64,000 nucleotides of DNA from Silene conica. Its lineage: Eukaryota; Streptophyta; Magnoliopsida; Caryophyllales; Caryophyllaceae. The notes under the pieces were generated by a model, which was given only the letters and a program-made list of their open reading frames with translations, was not told where the DNA came from and made no database searches. The first letter of the stretch is position 1. The number at the start of each line of letters is the position of its first letter. The position numbers and the translations under genes were made by a program. The stretch is taken from assembly GCA_029255685.2 (NCBI GenBank), contig CM055318.2, positions 32,538,001 through 32,602,000 of the forward strand, given 5' to 3'. Positions 59,580 through 64,000 of this stretch are shown one piece after another.

Positions 59580-61651
59580 TGATGCGTGCCTATTTTATGA
59601 TGTTTTACATCTATTTTTACACGCATTTTGTCGCTCATTTACTATGTTTTAGCCTTTATTTCCCAACAATTGTCTACTTTCGTATTTTTATGCTCTTTTG
59701 CAGATTTATGCGGAAAAGGGGCGATTTTATACCAAATTTATGCCCTCGGGACTTTTTATGACTAAGGACAAGAAGGAACGAAGCCTAGCGCACATTTCAA
59801 GGCCTAAAGATAACTTTTACAAGCAAAGAATCGATCTTCGATGTAGCAGCCTATTTCAAATGGCTATATCTCGAGTTCTAGAGCTGATAATGGAGTGATT
59901 CCAGTTGGAGGTGAAAGCTTATCCTCTTAGCTTTCCAACGCCGCGAGAATCGCTTGATTACGATAAGTAACGAAGAAATGGCAGCTGTTTTAAGATCGAT
60001 GCGCGCTGCAGTCCCGACAATCAGGTCGACCGACCAACAAAGTAGGTCGACCGACCAGATACCTATTGGAAAAGCCCAGAATTTGCCTGAAGCCCAGAAA
60101 TTGCATGAAATCCGTAAAGCGGTCGACCGACCGAAAATACTGGTCGACCGACCACAGCTCCGACCCAGAAGTTTCCGAAAAGCCCATACAAGTGTTTAGG
60201 TCATTAGGAAACTCTTTAATTCTGCCTATATAAGCTAATTCAGTCCACAATTCAGAGGATCATCAAGTTCTTAATCTAGTTTTCTATCAATAGAATTAGC
60301 ATCAAGTTCTTAATCTAGTTTTCTATCATAGATTTTATTCAAGCTTTCATCTTTGTTCTTAGAATTTCCAATTAAGTTGTAAGTTTGCTACAATTCAATC
60401 TTTCCTTTTCAATTAATCTTGTTGTTCATCTTATTGTTGTTTCTCAATTCATGTTTCCTCTTTGTTATCATCTTTAATTATGTTAATTCCTTTGATGTTC
60501 TTAATTCTTGTTATTATTAATTTTATGATTAAGATTATGCATAGCTAATTCTTGTGATTAGGAATTAGGGGAACCATGGTAGAGGCTTGATTTTGATAAG
60601 TTTGATGATTGAATCACCAATCCCCCATTGTTGTTGGTGAACTAATCCTTAGGATTGAAAGATTATTAGGATTAGTTTAACAACAACTTTGGGATTGCCC
60701 TTGAACGAAAGTTTAGTGCTTTTCTAGGAACCCTAAGACCGTAAGGATTGGGTAGAATATTGACCTAAAGGTTTATTCTTTGTTCCTTGGGATTGTGTTA
60801 TTTGATTATTTTACCCTTCATTAACTTGTTTTAACCATGGGGAACCGAAGTTCCTAATCTCCTTTTCATCTTATTTTAATTTCCTTTATTATTATTGCAT
60901 GTTTAGATTTATGTTCTTTATGATTTTCATGTTTACTCCTATTTTTATTATTGTTCCAGTAACTATGAATAGCTAAATTTCATATGTTAGGATGTAGGGA
61001 GTAAATATGCGAAGGTAGTATAAATTCCGAATCGACGTGTTGCAGGGTGGAGGTCGGCCGACCGGGTTAGTTGGTCGGTCGACCGACACGCGTATGAATT
61101 CTGTTTCGCTTTTATCTGTAGACTATAATAACCTACAATGAGACCAAAAGGAGACTTGTAGGATGTTAGTATTGATCTACCCAAGATTGAGAGATTTGGG
61201 AAGGGCATTGGTTTACATCTTAAGACGGATAGGTTACTTAAGACTGAAAGGTTTGTGACCTAGAATTTAGGAATCACCCTTATTGTTGACACCCAATAAT
61301 TGTGAGACCTAGGAACTAATAGCATAGACCTAAAAGGATATGTTACACCCCTTACGCGACTGCTATACATGTTGACTTAGGATTTATAGTATCTTAGCTG
61401 TTTATTACCCGAACATCCTAGCATCTCTTTTATTATATTTTTATTCTCATCTTTATTTACTTGTTTTATTTTATATTTGTTTTAGATTTAGCAACAACCA
61501 ATCAAACCCCCTCTCTTTATTATTTTATAGATTAAAAATTAGCAAACGGAATTAACCTTGTCTCTCTGTGGTTCGACCCTTACTATCACTATCTATAGTT
61601 TTAGTTTGGTTTATAAATATTATCTTTGACACCCCTCAACGACGGGTGTCA
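59580..61651 (+). repeat. 3' LTR of element C
   Basis: Same length as the 5' LTR and collinear with it at an offset of 5620 bp. Four substitutions were noted by direct comparison. The TAATC target duplication follows at 61652. Confidence 0.95.
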
Positions 61652-62668
61652 TAATCTGCACCGGTCTGAGGATCTGGAGATAAACCTGCTCAGGGCTGCT
61701 ACTCTTCCCGTCAGACGCTGCACATCTTTTGGTTTCTGGGGTGATTCCAGCTGCAGAACTGCTTTGATCTGTTCTGTGCTGGCTTCTATCCCCCTCTGTG
61801 TTACCATATACCCCAGGAATTTCCCACTGGAAACTCCGAAGGTACACTTAGCTGGATTTAACTTCATTTTGTACTTCCGGAGGGTGTTGAATGTTTCCTC
61901 CAGGTGCTGGGTGTGGTCTGCTGATTGCTTGGATTTGACCACCATGTCATCTATGTAGACTTCCATATTGCGTCCTATCTGATCTTTGAACATCATATTG
62001 ACGAGCCGCTGGTATGTGGAACCAGCATTCTTAAGGCCGAAGGGCATTACGTTGTAGCAGTAGATGCCTCTTTCGGACCTGAATGCTGTCTTTTCCTGAT
62101 CTGCCGGGTCCATTTTGATCTGGTTATACCCGCTCCAGGCATCTAGGAAAGTCAACATTTCGTGGCCTGCAGTGGCGTCGACCATAGCATCTATGTGTGG
62201 CAAGGGGAATGGGTCCTTGGGGCAGGCCTTATTCAGGTCTGTGAAATCCACGCAGACCCTCCACTTGCCGTTCTTTTTTGGTACCACCACTACATTAGAT
62301 AGCCACTCAGGGTACCTGACTTCCCTGATCTTTCCTGCTTCTAGAAGGTTGTCCACTTCCTGGTTTATGATCTGATGTCTTTCTGCTGCGAATTTCCTGC
62401 GCCTCTGCTGTACTGGTCTGAATCCTGGATCTATGCTAAGTTTGTGTGTTATGATTTCTGGGTCTATGCCAATCATATCCTTGTGGGACCAGGCAAAGCA
62501 GTCCGTGTTCTTTCGGAGCAGCTGGAGGAGCTGCTGACGTAGATCTCCAGAGCACTCTGAGCCTATGTACACTGTCCTTTCTGGGTGCTGCTCATCCAGG
62601 TGGACCTCATCGATTTCTGCCTGCTGGGGCTCGATGTATTCCTCCTGGATGTGCAGTTGTTGTAGTTG
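61652..62668 (-). pseudogene. Reverse transcriptase of Tat element B, split by element C
   Basis: The frame is continuous with gag-protease except for the TAG at 62669-62671. It contains RT motifs in order: VVVVPKKNGKWRVCVDFTDL, KDPFPLPHIDAMVD, FLDAWSGYNQI, YCYNVMPFGLKNAGSTYQRL, the catalytic YIDDMVV and LNPAKCTFGVSSGKFLGYMV. It ends at the target duplication TAATC, and the frame resumes in phase at 53954. Before the insertion this was an intact RT; there is no stop within the segment. Confidence 0.92.
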
Positions 62669-64000
62669 CTATGCCCTGGCAGCTGGTGGTTTGGTGGTCC
62701 TTTTGAGAGCTACTTTGTAACAATCCTTGGCCTCCTCCTGGTCTCCCCGTATCTCCTGAACTCCCCACGGCGTAGGAAACTTCAGGCACTGGTGATACGT
62801 TGACGGGATTGCTCGCATTTCGTGGATCCAGGGCCTGCCAAGAATAACATTGTAAGTAGATGGACCATCAATAACTAAGTACCTTACCTGTTTGTTTAGG
62901 CCTCCGGCGTAGGTAGGGATGGTGATTTCCCCCAAGGTATGCGCTGTTTCTCCACTGAACCCAACCAGGGGAATAGCTTTCTTTGTCAGGTCCTTCTCGT
63001 CAAATCCCATACTCTTTAGTGCTTCCAGCATTAGTAGGTTGACGGAGCTGCCTGTGTCTACCATGACCTTCCTGACCTCACAATTTCCAATGTTCAATGT
63101 GATAATCAGGGCATCATGATGCTGCTCCGGTACAGCTTCTGCGTCTGTTTCGTCAAAGGTCACTGCTGGGAGGTCTTGCCTTGGTATTCTGCATGATGAT
63201 TCTGGCTTGTCTCCCTTTGCTGCAGTTACACGTCTTTTGGCTGCTGAGTAGGTGAGCCCACACAGCTCTGATCCTCCAGTAATGACATTGACAATTCTAT
63301 TGCAGGGAGGAGCTGGTGAAGGCTGCACCTGGCTGGCTGCGTTGACTCTGGTGGACTTCTCTGGGAGCAGATGGTCCAAGTTGCCTCGGTCATACTGGAA
63401 TCGGACCTCCTTTCTGAGGGTGTAACATTCGTCCGTGGTATGACCTATGTCATCATGAAATTCACATTTTTTGCTAGCATCACGGCGGTCGTTGAGCCGC
63501 TCCTCTCTCTTCTTTGGCCATCTGACTCCTTTGAGCTCTTTCAAGGCTTTTAGCAAGCCAGCTACTCCGGTGGTAAAACCATACTCACTGACCTTCGGAG
63601 GTGGATCTGCATCATTTTTCCCACCGGTGCTCTCGGATACTTTGCTCACTGGCTTGCTGTAGGGCTTTGATCTTTCATTCCTTTTTTCTACTGGTGCTTT
63701 CCTAGACACAGGTTCTGTGTCGTAGGTACTTCTTCTGGAGGCAGCGTCTTCTTCCAGCCTCATGGCTGCAACTGCCTGGGCCTGTACATCAGCAAAGGCA
63801 GTGCACGGGTGCATTGTCAATTGCTTATACAGGTCTGAATCGTGATGCAACCCCCTGCGGAAGGCTTCAATGGCAGTGGGTACATCACAATGCGGGATGG
63901 CAACCTTTTCTTTGTTGAATCTGGTGAGGTAATCTCGAGTGGTTTCCTCGAATCCTTGAACAATTCTGTATAGATCACTGGTCTGCTTTTCTGGTTTCAT
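62669..64000 (-). CDS. Gag-protease of Tat element B (partial at right edge)
   Basis: A single uninterrupted frame enters from beyond the window; the first visible residues are MKPEKQTSDLYR, inside the gag domain, so the true start is not visible. It contains a gag C-terminal segment (TRDYLTRFNKEKVAIPHCDV), a Cys-His knuckle CEFHDDIGHTTDEC, and a retropepsin with catalytic VDTGSSVN, followed by IDGPSTYNVILGRPWIHEM. The frame ends ARA-TAG, followed by CAA-CTA and further in-phase codons leading into reverse transcriptase. This fits production of a Gag-PR protein and, by stop read-through, a Gag-Pol protein. It is a close relative of the frameshifted copy in element A. Confidence 0.9.
   Translation of the reverse strand: MKPEKQTSDLYRIVQGFEETTRDYLTRFNKEKVAIPHCDVPTAIEAFRRGLHHDSDLYKQLTMHPCTAFADVQAQAVAAMRLEEDAASRRSTYDTEPVSRKAPVEKRNERSKPYSKPVSKVSESTGGKNDADPPPKVSEYGFTTGVAGLLKALKELKGVRWPKKREERLNDRRDASKKCEFHDDIGHTTDECYTLRKEVRFQYDRGNLDHLLPEKSTRVNAASQVQPSPAPPCNRIVNVITGGSELCGLTYSAAKRRVTAAKGDKPESSCRIPRQDLPAVTFDETDAEAVPEQHHDALIITLNIGNCEVRKVMVDTGSSVNLLMLEALKSMGFDEKDLTKKAIPLVGFSGETAHTLGEITIPTYAGGLNKQVRYLVIDGPSTYNVILGRPWIHEMRAIPSTYHQCLKFPTPWGVQEIRGDQEEAKDCYKVALKRTTKPPAARA

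Larger units (their letters stand above)
53955..61656 (+). mobile_element. Young non-autonomous LTR retrotransposon C (LARD-like)
   Basis: LTRs of 2072 bp each (53960-56031 and 59580-61651) start TGATGCGTGCC and end ACGGGTGTCA. They are flanked by the 5-bp duplication TAATC (53955-53959, 61652-61656). By eye they differ at only four sites (near 54390, 54910, 55467 and 55556, comparing 5' with 3' copy) with no indels, about 0.2 percent. The 3.55-kb interior has a tRNA-Asp-type primer-binding site, one gag-tail-like ORF and a polypurine tract. It has no protease, reverse transcriptase or integrase, so it depends on an Athila-like or related partner. It interrupts pol of element B. Confidence 0.95.
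48011..64000 (-). mobile_element. Tat-lineage Ty3/gypsy element B with antisense extra gene (partial)
   Basis: The element is oriented right to left and continues past the right edge. Order on the minus strand: gag-protease (64000-62669), in-frame UAG, reverse transcriptase (62668-61652), element C insertion, RNase H and integrase (53954-51658), antisense gene (48889-51003, plus strand), polypurine tract, 3' LTR (48505-48011). It is inserted into pol of element A; GGTCG (48006-48010) is the candidate left target duplication. An extra antisense ORF between integrase and 3' LTR is known for Tat elements such as Retand-type families. Confidence 0.85.

Overview
The window looks like nuclear DNA of an angiosperm, probably a eudicot. 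It has long AT-rich spacers, GT-AG introns, an intronless CrRLK1L receptor kinase, plant MITEs, Mutator-like, Harbinger, CACTA and Helitron signatures, and Ty3/gypsy elements of the Tat lineage. A Caryophyllales host is a weak guess. Only two genes look like ordinary host genes: a malectin-like receptor kinase (4155-6632, minus) and a seven-exon DUF1997 protein (14569-22676, plus) whose introns are stuffed with MITEs. No tRNA, rRNA or CRISPR structure was seen.

Layout. 1-4 kb: a fold-back Mutator-type MITE and CCGAA-rich repeat blocks. 4.1-6.6 kb: the receptor kinase. 7-14.4 kb: an LTR/primer-binding-site remnant, degenerate long repeats ending at a Helitron-like 3' terminus, a second Mutator-type element and a Harbinger MITE. 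14.5-22.7 kb: the DUF1997 gene. 24.05 kb: a tiny poly(A) retroposition scar. 24.5-26.3 kb: a Pack-MULE carrying the 5' coding end of a mitochondrial carrier gene. 26.58-41.97 kb: a 15.4-kb CACTA transposon (duplication GAG) that contains a captured plasma-membrane H+-ATPase fragment and is split by a second, complete-ended 6-kb CACTA (duplication TTA). 44.6-64 kb: a three-layer retrotransposon nest. Tat element A (plus) is invaded by Tat element B (minus, running off the right edge). B is invaded inside its reverse transcriptase/RNase H region by a very young non-autonomous element C (53960-61651; 2072-bp LTRs differing at four positions).

How the parts relate. Element B reads from right to left: gag-protease, an in-frame UAG in a leaky-stop context, reverse transcriptase, (element C), RNase H, integrase, then an antisense three-intron gene encoding 623 aa with its own TATA box, then the 3' LTR. 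The outer CACTA encodes a broken TNP2-type transposase and a broken Transposase_24/DUF8039/Ulp1-like gene. The inner CACTA has an internally deleted TNP2 and an apparently intact 236-aa second protein.

The most unusual pattern is in element C. A 12-bp CpG-rich dyad, GGTCGRYCGACC, occurs only as pairs, with member starts exactly 21 bp apart. There are eight distinct pairs (three per LTR, five internal) with unrelated 9-nt spacers, spread over LTR, coding and non-coding sequence.
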